DNA from: CAZAXU01 sp964489245
Lineage (GTDB): Bacteria; Bacteroidota; Bacteroidia; Flavobacteriales; Flavobacteriaceae
Reading direction: 5' to 3'
NCBI GenBank assembly: GCA_964489245.1
Contig: CAZAXU010000024.1
Span: 1-33,244, forward strand
DNA length: 33,244 nt
How positions within the stretch are numbered: the first letter of the stretch is position 1; each line of letters opens with the position of its first letter. A program made the translations under genes and the position numbers. Shown here in pieces: positions 33,177-33,244 of the stretch. The notes beneath the pieces are model-generated. The model saw only the letters and a program-made list of their open reading frames with translations, was not told the DNA's origin and did no database searches.

Positions 33177-33244
33177 TCGGGCAAGATAATAATATTTATA
33201 AAATTAACTGTATGTTTGGTGATATTATTTCAATATAAATAAAA

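Noticed and set aside
1..33244. CRISPR arrays, prophage, tRNA and rRNA genes
   Set aside because: No regularly spaced repeats, no phage structural genes and no RNA-gene patterns were seen on either strand.

Overview
The window is AT-rich chromosomal DNA from a member of the Bacteroidota, most like the Flavobacteriia. Four observations support this. Several promoters match the phylum's TAnnTTTG -7 element. PorX, the response regulator with a PglZ domain that belongs to the type IX secretion system (T9SS), is present. A predicted exported protein carries a T9SS C-terminal sorting tail. Shine-Dalgarno sites are largely absent. The methylmalonyl-CoA mutase small subunit and the DUF4919-like protein fit the same group. 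I found no rRNA, tRNA, CRISPR array, transposase or phage gene.

Region 1 (1-6000) is the most distinctive. A thioredoxin-coupled arsenate reductase gene (minus strand) diverges from a compact cluster for a bidirectional, NAD-linked group 3d [NiFe] hydrogenase: hoxF, a single reading frame joining HoxU to HoxY, hoxH, and the protease gene hoxW. HoxF (NADH, FMN) and the HoxU half form the diaphorase; the HoxY half and HoxH form the hydrogenase. The HoxU-HoxY fusion covalently joins the two modules at the point where electrons cross between them. The promoter region has a 12-bp palindrome placed like a CRP/FNR activator site, and a mobile-looking inverted-repeat element lies between hoxUY and hoxH. 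No hyp maturation genes are in the window.

Region 2 (6000-10560) holds a DUF4919-like protein, a lipoprotein gamma-glutamyltransferase, and a tightly coupled aminotransferase/omega-amidase pair that suggests glutamine-linked transamination of keto acids such as the keto analogue of methionine.

Region 3 (10690-20841) holds uvrA, a LOG-family nucleotide phosphoribohydrolase, a secreted endonuclease/exonuclease/phosphatase-fold protein with a T9SS tail, a large M1-peptidase-like protein that has lost its zinc site and ends in a barrel-like region, an orphan FecE-type ABC ATPase, and porX.

Region 4 (20846-26731) is a seven-gene run with overlaps or very short gaps: engB, an outer-membrane-like protein with an extremely basic tail, udk, a DivIC/FtsB-like gene, the mutase small subunit, a DnaQ-like exonuclease fused to a decayed GIY-YIG domain, and miaA.

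Region 5 (26864-33176) is a protein-quality-control block. clpB converges on a grpE-dnaJ-sigma54-activator operon across one bidirectional terminator. This DnaJ has lost one of its two zinc centres, and the sigma54 activator has no DNA-binding domain. A stand-alone MnmD-type tRNA methyltransferase gene ends the window.

All function calls come from reading motifs and known family patterns; no database search was run.
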